Made by a program: the position numbers and the translations under genes. Under the pieces are notes generated by a model, which had not been told where the DNA came from, made no database searches, and was given only the letters and a program-made list of their open reading frames with translations. DNA of 64,000 nucleotides, from NCBI GenBank assembly GCA_013399115.1, contig VXAA01003380.1:74501-138500 (forward strand), given 5' to 3'. The stretch's first letter is position 1; every line of letters starts with the position of its first letter. Below, one piece after another: positions 36,931 through 48,033 of this stretch. The stretch is from Anseranas semipalmata. Taxonomy: Eukaryota > Chordata > Aves > Anseriformes > Anseranatidae.

Positions 36931-37212
36931 CCTCCTGCCCTCCTTCTGCACTGACCTGGGTGCCTGCAGGGCTGTTTCTCACTCCTCTCTCCCAGCTGCT
37001 GTGGCACAGCAGTTTGTTCCCTTCCTTAGCTCTGCTCTCCCAGAGGCCCAACCAGCGTCGCTCCCTGGCTCGGCTCTGGCCAGCAGCGGGTCCCTTTCGG
37101 ATCCGGCTGGAGCTGGCTCTGATCTGACATGGGGCAGCTGCTGGGCTCTGCTCACAGAGGCCACCCCTGCAGCCCCCCTGCTACCAAAACATTGCCACAT
37201 AAGCCTAATACA

Positions 37213-39770
37213 AACAGTCAGTACTCTCTAAATACCAGCTGCATATTTATTATGCCAGAGTTATTAACTACAAATTATACCGTGCAATGTTTAGGCTCAA
37301 ATTCTGAAAGTGGCTTGGAGGAATGGATGCCAAATTTCCATATGAACTCTGTATCCAAAGAAAGTCTTCTAGGCAACTTTGAATACATCACTTGAATTTC
37401 TAGGTAAAGCAGAAATATTTTTGAACCCATCTAAATGCACAGCCTGCAATTCACTTCACTCATTAGGAGATGAAGTGATTATATATTTTTTTAAATTCAA
37501 TCTAAAAAAAAAAAATTGCATTACCTCTGAAAAGATTAAATATGTCATTATAAAATGTTTAGTACTTTAAAGTTGTAGTTAATGTGATATTTTCCATGTA
37601 AAGCTTGATCTGCTGTAGTGAATTATCAAAGATGGCACAGACCTCTCAGATCAAATGAGCATTTGTAGTCTCAAGGGCCTTTTGTTGTGAAACTGGGAAA
37701 AACACATTGGCACACAGGTACACTTACTCTGTGGCTTTCTCTGCTATCATACTTGTGCCTTGAATGATTACATGAGTAGTGACAAGCTTAACACAAAGAT
37801 GAGACAATTGAGAGTCAGGAAAATAAAATAATTAGGAAAAAAAATCTAAACCAAAACTAAATGCAACAGAAGCAACTATGTGCCATCAATACAGAGAATT
37901 TTATTAATGTGTTCTGCTGTTTGCATTGATAAATTATGGCAAGTGTGGTTTAGGAGAGTATTTTAAGAAAATCTTTCAAGAATCTTGAAGTAAATTTTTC
38001 CATGGAAGTAAGATGATGTTGACCACTAGACTGGAAAACCTGGAAGGACTGCTGCTAACTACAGCTCATTTTGACTGTGTTAAGAGAATTGTAACCTGAA
38101 CATAGCAGTTTTTACCCATGCCCTAGTATAACGATGCACAAATTCATTCCTACCTATGATATGTTTTTGGATGCTCCCATAAAATGGGCTTTGAAAACCT
38201 GGACTGCTAGATTGCTTTATAGCCAACATTGAGCTCACTATTTAATTTCCTGTTGCCTAAATTCTTCTCTGGTAATGGAGATAATACTTGCTTGTTCATA
38301 TACTTCTTCTGTACATCATTACATTGAAGGCTGGAAGAACCAAAGAACTATGAGAATGTGTCTCACAAAGATACAGATATAATGGCATAGTTCAATTAGA
38401 GCTTTAACCTTGTTAAAGTGGATCCCTGCTCTGTTTCGGACTACACATAGGTGAGAAAAAAATCAATATCGAACATAACTATCATGAAACAAGCATTCTC
38501 AACTTCTTCAAGCTAACACCACTTATAATTATTTAAATTTGCACATCACAAATATTAGTCATGTTTATACTGTTATCCAGCTTGGCTTTTGATGATGGTT
38601 TTTTTTTAATCAGACCACAGACGTTAAACACCAAAATAAGTTCAGCTGTCTGAAACCGGGATGCGAGGCACAGGGAATAAGAGATTACACAGAGACAGCA
38701 TTTTTGTAATACACTAAAGTATTTCCCCTCTATTTTTTATAGCACAGTTCAATTACTGCATCACACTACCTACTCCTTTAACATAAACTGGGAAGGATTA
38801 AGTGCTATATAAAGTATAAATATACTAATAATGCCAAGAACAAAGGAAGGGGAAGCTAGCAAAACCTGAATTTCCACTCCTGTTTTTAAATCTGGATAAA
38901 CTTCCAGAATCTCACTCAGCACACAGTGACCCTGATAGCGAAAGCAGCATGTGGGACAGGCCACAGAGAAACTACAAGTAGCAGAGGGGCAAAAAGGTAT
39001 CCCCTTGGCCTCAGACTATTAATTAGCAACTAGCAAAGCTGTACCACAGAGTCACTGCTCCAGCATTCCTCCTCCAGAGGTTGCTGCTTGTCTGCCTCAT
39101 TATCATCTGGATGGAAAACAACACTCTTTCCTGGGAGTTCTCTGCAACAGTCTTATTGATTAAGTTCCCACAGTGTTAAATCATTCTGTAGCTTTCACTC
39201 CATTCTGCTTACCTTCCCACCCCTGAATAATAAAAGCTTCGGTGGATTTATGGGGGCGGTGCAGTAGATGAGGAGTATTTGATAAATACCACAGCATAAT
39301 ACAGTTTCTATTTATGCAATGCCCTTAGCTTCAGAACACTTCATGTGCCAAGACAGTATTAAAAAAAAGCAAAATTAAACTAATCTGACTTTGTTCTTGC
39401 ATGTATACTTCCATTACCCTTAGGAATCTTCCAAACACATCCAAATGTGTCCTTTCCTGGCTGTAGTGAATTTGAAATAATGGGAAAAAAAAAACTAGCA
39501 AGGCAATAATGGCTCCCTTTTCATCATCCTTCAAGTTGGAGTTACCCAACAAGCTCAAAATAAATTTGTTATGCACTCCCCCCCACCCCAGGCATACATC
39601 TGAGATATGCAAATCTATGTGACAATTGAAAAATTAAAACTAGTATGAAATTTTTATTTTTATTACAAATAAATATGAATTTTCTCTCATTGTGAAAGGA
39701 CCTATCCAGAATCATAGATCCTTGTGTCATTGAAACAACAATAACGACTTAGGCTAAAGATGACTATAGG
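37213..39770. other. AT-rich unique sequence with one possible conserved block
   Basis: No transposon or gene is recognised. The block at 38960-39230 is less AT-biased and holds TTAATTAG (39019-39026) and CATCTGG near a GATA-like TTATCA. It reads like a candidate regulatory element, but conservation cannot be tested here. Confidence 0.4.
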
Positions 39771-40690
39771 CTTGGCCATGTTATTTTGGAACTGGGGGTA
39801 AGTGGGGATTTTTATGGAACTGGTCGGTAAGGACCTGGCATTAGGGAGACACTAAGCAGGGGTTAAGTTTCCTTAGAAGACCAAGACAAGGGAAGATGTA
39901 GCTTATCCAAATAGACTCTTGAGGGGAAAGTGGGCTGACAAAGAAACCTCAGGAAAAGTGTTCTGAAAGTGTGAAACTAACAATTATTATCTGGAAAAAA
40001 AAAAAAAAAAAAAAAGGTTGAAAGTGACTGAAACCACCACTTAAGAGAAGATCAAGATAAGTGTGGTGATACACTCCTTTCCTCAGGTATGGCACAGGAC
40101 AATAAAACAATAGGACACGTAAGTAACGTGCTTGCATAGCCAACTTATACAATGAAATCTGTGATTTATCCATGGTGGTCCTTAAGATATCAACAGACTT
40201 TCACAAGCAATTCACAGCTGTGTTGATCCACTCAGTGACTTATGAACAGTATAGACAATGTCCTCCTCAGGGATATGGGTAGACTATTCACCAGACAGTA
40301 GCTGTATAACAAACTGTACAGCTATTCGTGAACCAGCAGGCTGACACTCTCACAACAGCCAGGCAATCAGACAACCAAAAGTCACAGCCCTATAAGAGTA
40401 ATTCCCAAACTCGAGCTTGGGGTAGCTCTCACTGGCTGGCCCAGGAGACATCCAATGTTGTGACAGAGAATATGAGAAATCAACAACTTTCCCAGCTGTG
40501 TCTCCTCAGCGGGTAAGACTAATCATTAATGATAGTGTGCCTTGCCTACATGGCAAGTGGTTTTTCCTTTCCCTTTTGCTTATGCTTAGATTGCTTGCAT
40601 TCCTCTTAGGCTTAATTATACTGGTAATCAGTATGTGTAGTTATAATAAAATCCACCAAACTTAGCCGTGGTCTGCTGCCATTTCACTGT
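39771..40690 (+). mobile_element. Possible diverged LTR
   Basis: The order of signals looks LTR-like: a purine-rich 5' part, CCCTATAAGAG near 40388-40398 as a TATA-like box, a U5/R-like CT-rich stretch, then ATAATAAAATCC near 40644 as a polyadenylation-like signal about 250 bases downstream. I could not fix TG...CA ends or a target duplication, and I cannot match it to a named family. A 21-base poly-A run at 39995-40015 interrupts it. It could instead be unique DNA. Confidence 0.3.
39995..40015. repeat. Poly-A run
   Basis: Twenty-one A. Confidence 0.95.
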
Positions 40691-40853
40691 TCAATATCAG
40701 AAGAACCCTGTTGTCCTGTGACAATAAGTGTATGTTAGAAATACTTCCAGAGGAAAATGAGGCTAGACCAGCTTTTTGGCAACATGACCAAGTGACACAT
40801 TTCATTTCATAGGGATCTTCAGGTGAAAACGGAATCTCTCCCACTTATGTGCC

Positions 40854-40881
40854 AAAAAAAAAAAAAAAAAAAAAAAAAAAA
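40854..40881. repeat. Poly-A run
   Basis: Twenty-eight A, followed by a second A-rich run that contains one unresolved base (N at 40896). Homopolymer length is unreliable here. Confidence 0.95.
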
Positions 40882-41309
40882 CGTCTTTCAAAAAANAAAA
40901 AAAGCACGTCTGTTACAATATCCAGTAACTATGGCACTTCAAAAATCCTGCAAAAGGAATTCTTGTTATGTATAGAAATATTTTGCCGAGTAAAACATTA
41001 ACAAGAATTTATATTAAACACAAAGTGAACCATTTTGAATTCAAATCTGTATTTGTGAAAGCAACATATGGAGAGGGACCAGAGTTGAAGGTTTTTACTG
41101 ACTTTTTTATGTTATTGATCGTTAATGTAGCAACTTCACTGATCAGCTTTTATTCTGACTATGGTTGCACATCAGCGGTGGGAGAGGATGTACTTCTGAG
41201 TGACTGAGAAGAACCAGGGAACACCAACAATTTAGGAAGCAATAGGGAAACACTTGTGAGTAGTCCCAAACGAATTAGGGAGGGCTCCTCTAAAAAGTTA
41301 ATGCAGCCA

Positions 41310-41960
41310 ATAGCCCAGCTGAAGTGCCTCTACACCAATGCACGCAGCAGGGGAAACAAGCAAGAGGAGTTGGAAAACATGGTGCACTTAGAAAACTATG
41401 ACATAATTGCTATCATGGAAATGTAGTGGGATGAATCTCACAACTGGAACACTGGAATCAAGGGCTACAAGCTTTTCAGAAGAGATAGGCAGGAAGGGAG
41501 GGGCAGGGCTGTTGCCATCTATGTTAAAAAAAGGATAGATTGTGAAGAGCTGCTTCTCAGAAACAGCCATGGACGGGTTGAGAGCTTGTGGGTAAAAGTT
41601 AAGGACTGGACCAATAAAGGACACCTTGTGGATGGGGTCTAATACAGGCTGCCTGATCAAGGGGAGCCTGTTGACGAGGCCTTCCTGTTTCAGCTACAAG
41701 AAGTGTCGTGCTCACAGGCTCTCATCCTGATGGGGGATCTCAACCACCCAATGTCTGCTGGGAAAGCTCCACAGCAGGCTGTAAGCAGTCCAGGATACTC
41801 CTGGAGTGCATCAAGGATAACTTCCTGGTCCAGCTATTACGCAAACCAACCAGAGGAGAAGCATTACTGGACCTGGTGCTCACCAATGCAGATGAACTCA
41901 TTAAGAGGTTAAGATCGGAGGCAATCTGGGCTGTATTGACCACGCCCTGGTTGAGTTCAT
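41310..41960 (+). pseudogene. CR1 endonuclease domain remnant (APE type)
   Basis: Reads LKCLYTNARS...NKQEELEN, then YDIIAIMEM, a stop, WDESHNWNTGIKGYKLFRRDR, VAIYVKK, and after frame changes ALILMGDLNHP. The first blocks correspond to the substrate-loop and catalytic Glu region of APE-like LINE endonucleases (family knowledge). In MEM-stop-WDE the stop replaces a coding position, and the later GDLNHP block holds the Asp-Asn pair. At least two in-frame stops and one frameshift make it non-functional. Confidence 0.75.
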
Positions 41961-42122
41961 GATCTCATGGAACATGGGCCTGGCAAAGTCAGGACCCTGA
42001 ATTTTAGAAGAGTGAACTTCCAGCTGTGGAAAGAACTAGTGGATGGGATTCCCTGTGACACTGTCCTTAGGGACAGAGGAACTGATCAGAGCTGGTAACT
42101 CTTTAAGAACGCTTTTCTTAGA

Positions 42123-43660
42123 GTGCAAGAGCTCTCCGTCCCCACGTGTAAGAAAACAAGCAGGGAAGGCAGGAAACCGGCATGGCTGAGCAAGGACCTG
42201 CTGGTCAAGCTGAGGTGTAAGAAGCAAATGCACAGGCAGTGGAAGCAGGGACATGTGGCCTGGGAAGAGTACAGGGATGGCATCCAGATGTGTAGGGATG
42301 GGATCAGGAAAGCCAAGGCACAGATGGAACTGAACTTGACAAGGGATGCAAAGAATAACAAGAAGGGATTCTCTGGGTACATTGGCCAGAAAAGAAAGGC
42401 CAAGGAGAGTGTACCCCCTCTGATAAATGAGAAGGGAGAACTGGTAACAACAGACATGGAGAAGGCTGAGGTACTCAACAAATTCTTTGCCTCAGTCTTC
42501 ATCACCGGCAGTCAGGCTTCCCATGTCTCTCGGGTCCCTGAACCTCTATGCAAGGGCTGGGTGAGCAAAGTCCCTCCCACTGTAATCAAAGAGCAGGTTT
42601 GAGACCACCTGATGAAATTGAACAGGTACAAGTCTATGGGGCCCAATGCCAAGCATCCCAGGGTCCTGAGGAAACTGGCTGATGTAGCTGCCAACCCACT
42701 CTCCATCATATTTGAAAAGTCCTGGCAATCAGGAGAAGTCTCTGGTGACTGGAAAAAGGGAAACATCACTCCCGTATTTAACAGGGTAGAAAGGAAGACC
42801 CAGGGAAATACAGACCAGTGAGTCTTGCCTCTCTCTGTGCCTGGGAAGATCATGGAATGGATCCTCCTGGAAGCAATGTTAAGGCATATGCAAGACAAGG
42901 AGGTGATCCGAGACAGCCAGCATGGCTTCACCAAGGGCTCGTGCCCGACCAATCTGGTGGCCTTCTATGATATGGAGTGACTGCATCAGTTGACAAGGGA
43001 AGACTGACCAATGTCATCTACTTGGACTTCTGCAAGGCCTTTGACACAGTCCCATACGACATCCTGATCTCTAAATCGGAGAGAGACAGATTTGAAAGGT
43101 GGACCATTCAGTGGGTAAGGAATTGGCTGGATGGCTGCAGCCAGAAAGTTTGAAAAAGTGGGCCCATGTGAACCTGATGAGGTTCAACAAGTCCAAGTGC
43201 AGGGTGCTGCACCTGGGTTGGAGCAATCCCACGCATGAGTACAGACTGGGAGAAGAACTCATTGAGAGCAGCCCTGCAGAGAAGGACTTGGGGGTTCTGG
43301 TGGATGAAAGCTCAACATGAGCCAGCAGTATGCGCTTGCAGCCCAGAAGGCCAAATGCATCCTGGGCTGCACCAAGAGAGGCATGGACAGCAGGTCGAGG
43401 GAGGTGACTCCTTGAGGAGTCTGCTCCACCTGGAGCACTGCATCCAGGTCTGGGGCCCCCAGCACAAGAAAGATGTGGACCTGTTAGAGTGGGTCCAGAG
43501 AAGGGCCACAAAGATGATCAGAGGGCTGGAGCACCTCTCCTATGAAGACAGGCTGAGGGAGTTGGGGATGTTCAGCCTGGAGAAGAGAAGGCTCCAGGGA
43601 GACCCCATTGCAGCCTTTCAGTACTTAAAGGGGGCTTATAAAGAAGATGCAAACCATTCT
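42123..43660 (+). pseudogene. CR1 RT and C-terminal remnant, lacking catalytic motif
   Basis: A 159-codon open piece (42123-42602) covers the linker, including RKPAWLSKDLLVKLR and LTRDAKNNKKGF, up to the start of the RT. RT fingers ([18 protein letters not shown]) and motif A follow in shifted frames. The palm between motif A and [10 protein letters not shown] is deleted. 43235-43672 carries the C-terminal region ([17 protein letters not shown]) without the native C-terminus. Confidence 0.8.
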
Positions 43661-43707
43661 ATGATTCTATGATTCTAGGGTTCTATGATTCTATGATCAT
43701 ATGATTT

Positions 43708-44249
43708 CTAGTACCTTACTGGCAGCAGCAAGTAGATTGACTCCCTTCAGACAAACAGTACAGCATCCTTTTTCTTTTCTAAAATCATTTTTAAACAAGC
43801 TGAGATGTCACAAATGTGCCTCTTAGGCATGTTCAGCTAAGGGACGGCTGTGCCTGCTGTTCACACAGTGGACTCTGCCCTGTAGCGCTAGGTGTGTCGT
43901 CACAAGAAACTAGCAGAAGCTGAACCCTCAGCAAGGACAGTGTTCTTCCTCTTCTGCATCCAAAGGGATATTTTTGCTTTCTGCACTTCTTTCTGTTTGG
44001 ATATATCCTTAATTCATTAGTGAGAGGAAACGTGTTCTCAGTACAAGAGGAAGAAAAATTGATGATACTTTAATTTAGCAAGTATTTATACTTTGTTTCA
44101 ACAGGAGGAGGGTAGTTCTGCAGGAAAGAAATTAAACAGGTAAACTCAAAAGAGTTCAATTTAAAAAATGGAAACCTGAGGTCATTGGTATGGTCTAAAC
44201 ACAATAAAACCTGTCTTAGAAACGTGTGTTATTTCTAATATCCCAGCTT
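43708..44249. other. Unique spacer between two CR1 pieces
   Basis: No gene or repeat recognised. It separates the tail of the long CR1 from an isolated CR1 3' end on the same strand. Confidence 0.55.
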
Positions 44250-44422
44250 ATGCCCAGAGAGGTTGTGGATGCCCCATCTCTGGAGGCATTCAAGGCCAGG
44301 CTGGATGTGGCGCTGGGCAGCCTGCTCTAGTAGTTGGCAACCTTGCCCAGAGCAGGGGGGTTGAAACTAGATGATCTTTAAGGTCCTTTTCAACCCAGGC
44401 CATTCTATGATTCTATGATTAT
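44250..44422 (+). mobile_element. CR1 3' end, about 170 bp
   Basis: Contains only the last codons of ORF2 (the [16 protein letters not shown] block, from GCCCAGAGAGGTTGTGGATG), the 3' UTR block GTTGAAACTAGATGATCTTTAAGG and an ATTCTATGATTCTATGATT tail. A severe 5' truncation is typical of CR1. Confidence 0.93.
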
Positions 44423-46150
44423 TCAGTTTTACTTTGATTATTTGACAATCTTTGATTGTTTTGAATTCTATTCCTTTTTTTTTTTTTTTTCTCAACAGTT
44501 TTTGTATTGTGCACACTTAATCAGTCATTAAACTTTGTCCAAGATATGCAGGTTTACATCCTGTTTGCATCTTGGTATTGTCCCACTGATTTTAATCCAA
44601 AAGTTCACAGAATAAATTACTAAATAGAATTATTGAAAGGAGAACTTTTGTATTTGTTTATGAATTTAGATTCAAATGAAAAAAAAAAAAAGGGGTAAGC
44701 TCTCTACTTCTTGGTGCTAAACATATATATGCCTTCCTTATTACAAAATGCCTTCCTAATTTTCAAAAATTAGTTGAAGTTTATCCATTGGAAATATTTC
44801 AAATATTTTGAGTCACTTCTTTGCTATATATATAATATACGAAAGCATATTCACACCCATCAGCTATTTGCAAGTTCTTTATTTTACAAAGTAATATTAC
44901 TGGCAAAACAGTTCTCAAAGCTATAGCATTTACAGTGATGAAATATTTTCTTGATGAGTATGTCTTTTTCCACTTCAAGTGCTCTCAAAGAGGCAAGGTC
45001 TCTGGATCAGACACTATGCTTCAGTATGTATGTGTCTTGGGAATTGTAATAAGCTACAGCAGAAAGTTCTGTAGCCCTAGCTGGAGGTTTCAGCTGAACA
45101 TAATTACAACTTTTCGTAAAAGATTGAATTTACCAGGGGACTATCCAATAATTAAGGTGTGAAAAAAGGCCATAATGAAAAAAAATACAGTTTCCATGAT
45201 TCTGTTCCAGGAATAAACATGAAAATTAAATGTTTCTATTACCCTGCAAAACTGAACATAATATTTAATATATTTGTCCATTATATTTTCTTAAATACTG
45301 TTCCCCTAGTTCTCAAATAAATAAAACAGGAAATGTAAAAACACATTTTCAAATAGCAAGCATGGGTTGATATTCATCCCATGTAATTTTATCCATCCAA
45401 AAGTTAAATATTGAGTCTAAGCTATTTCCAAGACCTAGAGCAGTCAGTGGAGAGAAATATGCCTGTGTTTGAAGAATCACTTCTAGACTTTTTATGCTGT
45501 CTGTGGAATATGACTATGATCTGTTACAAACAAGTTGTTTTCTCCTTCTCTCTCATTCTCTCATTTTCTGGAGGAGTTATACGTGCAAAGATAATTTTGG
45601 TTTGGGTTGGGTTGTCTTTTTTTCCTTTGTTATTTGTTTGCTTTATTTAAATTTTGATCTGCTTTTCCATTGGAGTCAGTGAGATGGATTGCCCTCTGAA
45701 GATGCCTCTCTTTCTCTCCATTGCCTGCCTGCATGGCGTAGATAAAATTCTTAAATTTGTGTAAGTCACCTTTAGTTACTTTGTGTAATTAAAAAGCAGT
45801 AAATCTGACTCATTGACAGGTTTCAAAATGCAGTAGCTTCTTTAATTCAAATATTTCATATCATCAAATGATGATAAACAATGAGTAGAGTGCAACAGTT
45901 GCAAATGACCACCTAGTTGAACGGTCAATGTTGGCAAAATGTGCAGTTATAAATACAGTTATTTATACAGTCTAATGCAAGGATGTAGGTAACTGAGAGC
46001 AAAGAACAAAGATTTTTCTTCAAAAAATAATATTACAGGAAATTATGAATATCTATCTCTGTACAATTTCTTCATGCAGTGTTGTGGCATTAACAGTTAA
46101 TGAAATTCTCATATACCAAGGAACAGAAGCAAGGAACAGTCTTTCCCTAT
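44423..46150. other. AT-rich unique sequence
   Basis: Poly-T near 44475-44490 and an A-run near 44680. Open frames at 44935-45162 and 45411-45650 show no domain or signal and are not called. Confidence 0.5.
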
Positions 46151-46159
46151 GTAACATTT

Positions 46160-46330
46160 TGGTGAGACCACTCCTATAACACTTATTCACACTGCAAAAA
46201 AATGTGTGAAGGGAAAACTCATAAGAGAGCTACATAAGTGATCCAAGGTTAAAAACAAAGACAAAAATATGGGACTGAAGGTGCTCCAACTAGCTTATCA
46301 AAGGGAAGGTCAAAAGTGTAGGTATTTACA
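46160..46330 (+). mobile_element. Possible ancient CR1/L3-like fragment
   Basis: TTTTGGTGAGACCACTCCTATAACACTTATTCA resembles the CR1 block encoding VRPLLEYCVQ, and CTTATCAAAGGGAAGGTCAAAAG resembles the later block near YERRLREL. Frames are destroyed. It lies just upstream of a younger CR1; the match is by eye and weak. Confidence 0.35.
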
Positions 46331-46577
46331 AATGGAAAAAAATAACTGAGACAGTTCAAAATATACTTCATAAAAACTTTGAAGGACCCTTTTTCATGCA
46401 TGGGAGTGGAAATGAATTCTTCAACTGTGATCAGGAAGGACAGAGATGAAAAGTTAAGGGAATGGAAAATTATAAGTGGTATGATGCATGTGCCCTCATG
46501 TGAGAATCTAAACCTGAGATCAATGTTAGGCTCTCTTTAGAGTTAATGGAAAGAACCAAACACCTTTACAGAATAAT

Positions 46578-47644
46578 TTGCCTCATCATAAACAGATGCC
46601 TAAAATTATGTGGAATGCATCTGGCCATAGATTAGCAAATGTGACTCCAACCTACAAGAAGGACAGGAAGAAAGATCCAGGGAATTACAGGTCTGTCAGT
46701 CCGACCTCAGTACCAGGGAAGGTTATGGAGCAGATCATCTCGAATATCATCACATGGCACATATGGGACAATGGGGTGATCAGAAGCAGTCAGCATGTGT
46801 TTATGAAAGGCAGAACCTGCCTGAATAACCTGATCTCCTTCAAGATGACCAACTTAGTAGATGAGGGAAAGGCTGTGGATGTTGTTTAGCTGGATTTTAG
46901 TAAAGTGACTTTGTTTCCTACAGCATTCCCCTGGAGAAACTGGCTGCTCATGGCTTGGACAGGTGTACAGTTTGCTGGGTGAAGAACTGGCTGGATGGCC
47001 AGGCTCAAAGAGTCATAGTGAATGGAGTTCAGTCCAGCTGGCAGGCGGTCACCAGTGGCATTCCCCAGGTCTCAGTACTGGAGCCAGTTTTGGTTAATAT
47101 TTTTATCAAGAATCTTGATAAACGGATTGAGCACACCTTCAGTAAGTTCACAGATGATGCCAAGTTTGGTGGGACTGTCCATCTGCTTGAGGGTAGGAAG
47201 GCTTTGCAGAGGGATCTGGATAGGCTAGGTCGATGCGCTGAGTCCAATCGCGTGACATTCAACAGGGGTAAGTGCCAGGTCCTGCACTTGGGTCATAACA
47301 ACCCCATGCAGCGACACAGCTTAGGGGAAGAGTGACTGGAAAGCTGCCCAGCAGAAAAGGACCTGGGGGTGCTCGTCAACAGCTGGCTGAACATGAGCCA
47401 GCAGTGTGCTCAGGTGGCCAAGAAGGGCTATGGCATCCTGGCCTGCATCAGAAATAATGTGGCCAGCAGAACTAGTGAAGTGAATGTCCCCTTGTATGTG
47501 GTATTATTGGTGAGCCTGCACCTCAAATACAGTGTTCAGTTTTGGGCCCCTCGCTACAAGGATATTGAGCTGCTCCAGCATGTGCAGAGAAGAGCAATGA
47601 AGCTGGTGAAGGGACTAAAAGCAACAGTTATGAGGAGCAGCTGA
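46578..47644 (+). pseudogene. CR1 RT remnant with intact DD motif but broken frames
   Basis: Three open pieces: 46578-46889 (fingers), 46955-47335 (motif B, FTDDAKFGG, VTFNRGKCQVLHLGHNNP) and 47369-47644 (post-palm block [20 protein letters not shown]). The first ends at a stop in VDVV-stop-LDFSK, immediately before motif A. About 65 bases between pieces 1 and 2 need a frameshift. The Gly of motif B (QG) is changed to Val, which would probably hurt polymerase function. Confidence 0.78.
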
Positions 47645-48033
47645 GGGAATTGGGGTTGTTCAGTCTGGAGAAGAGGTGTCTGAGGGGAAACTTCATCACT
47701 CTTTACAACTGCCTGAAAGGAGTCTACAGCAAGGAGAGTGTCAGTTTCTTTTCTCAGGTGACAAGTGATAGGATGTGAGGAAGTGGCCTCAAGTTGTGCC
47801 AGGGGAGGCTTACATTGGATATCAGGAAGACTTTCTTCATGGAGAGGGTGGTCAAGCATTGGAACAGGCTGCCCTGGGGAAGTGGTGGTGTCTTCATGCC
47901 TGGAGGTATTTAAGAGACGCGTTGATGTGGCACTAAGGGCTGTGGTTTAGTGGTGGGACTCAGTAGGTCAGGTTGGTGGTTGGACTTGGTGATCTTGAAG
48001 GTCTTTTCCAACCTAGATGATTCTAGGATTCTA
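46612..48033 (+). mobile_element. CR1 LINE, RT through 3' end, a different subfamily
   Basis: About 1.4 kb with no large internal deletion: RT fingers (KKDPGNYRSVSPTSVPGKVM), the FMKGRTCLNNLISF block, motif A region, motif B (SGIPQVSVL, Gln-Val where relatives have Gln-Gly), catalytic FTDD at 47147-47158, C-terminal region, 3' UTR block GGTGATCTTGAAGGTCTTTTCCAACC and a short tail ending near 48033. A stop at 46887-46889 falls just before motif A, and several frameshifts follow. Wording of the blocks differs from the 41-44 kb copies, so this is another CR1 subfamily. Confidence 0.93.

Larger units (their letters stand above)
36148..37212 (-). mobile_element. Solo LTR of an avian endogenous retrovirus
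   Basis: About 1.07 kb. The plus strand starts TGTGGTGGTTTCACACTGG and ends AAAACATTGCCACATAAGCC then TAATACA. I recognise this as a bird LTR family that reads on the minus strand. In that direction it starts TGTATTAGGC and ends ACCACCACA, and AATAAA lies at 36332-36337, fitting a polyadenylation signal. The GC-rich middle (about 36530-36930) is a degenerate tandem of CTGCTCCANNGTGGGCTCC / CACGGGCTGCAG units, which makes long spurious frames on both strands. Flanks CATAG and AACAG agree at only 3 of 5 bases, so a target duplication is doubtful. No gag, pol or env is present. Confidence 0.85.
41181..43707 (+). mobile_element. Long CR1 LINE copy with endonuclease and RT, internally deleted
   Basis: The most complete CR1 in the window. 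The 5' boundary is approximate. Order: ORF2 start region and endonuclease (about 41310-41960), linker (about 41990-42400), RT fingers (42600-42800), [15 protein letters not shown] block (about 42925-42975), motif [14 protein letters not shown] (about 43020-43060). At about 43152 a deletion joins the block after motif A to [10 protein letters not shown], removing motif B and the catalytic DD motif. The C-terminal region continues to [13 protein letters not shown] (about 43650), where a second deletion joins it to the ATTCTATGATTCT tail, removing the ORF2 C-terminus and 3' UTR. Stops include 41424-41426 and 41640-41642. It cannot be active. Confidence 0.93.

Noticed and set aside
36468..37231. 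Overlapping long frames on both strands (up to 237 codons) in a GC-rich block
   Set aside because: They lie inside a recognised solo LTR with a GC-rich tandem; frames are open in several phases at once, as composition predicts.
44935..45162. Frame with acceptor-like TTTACAG upstream and AAGGTCTCT inside
   Set aside because: The implied exon would be about 70 bases with no recognisable peptide; weak signals of this kind are common by chance.
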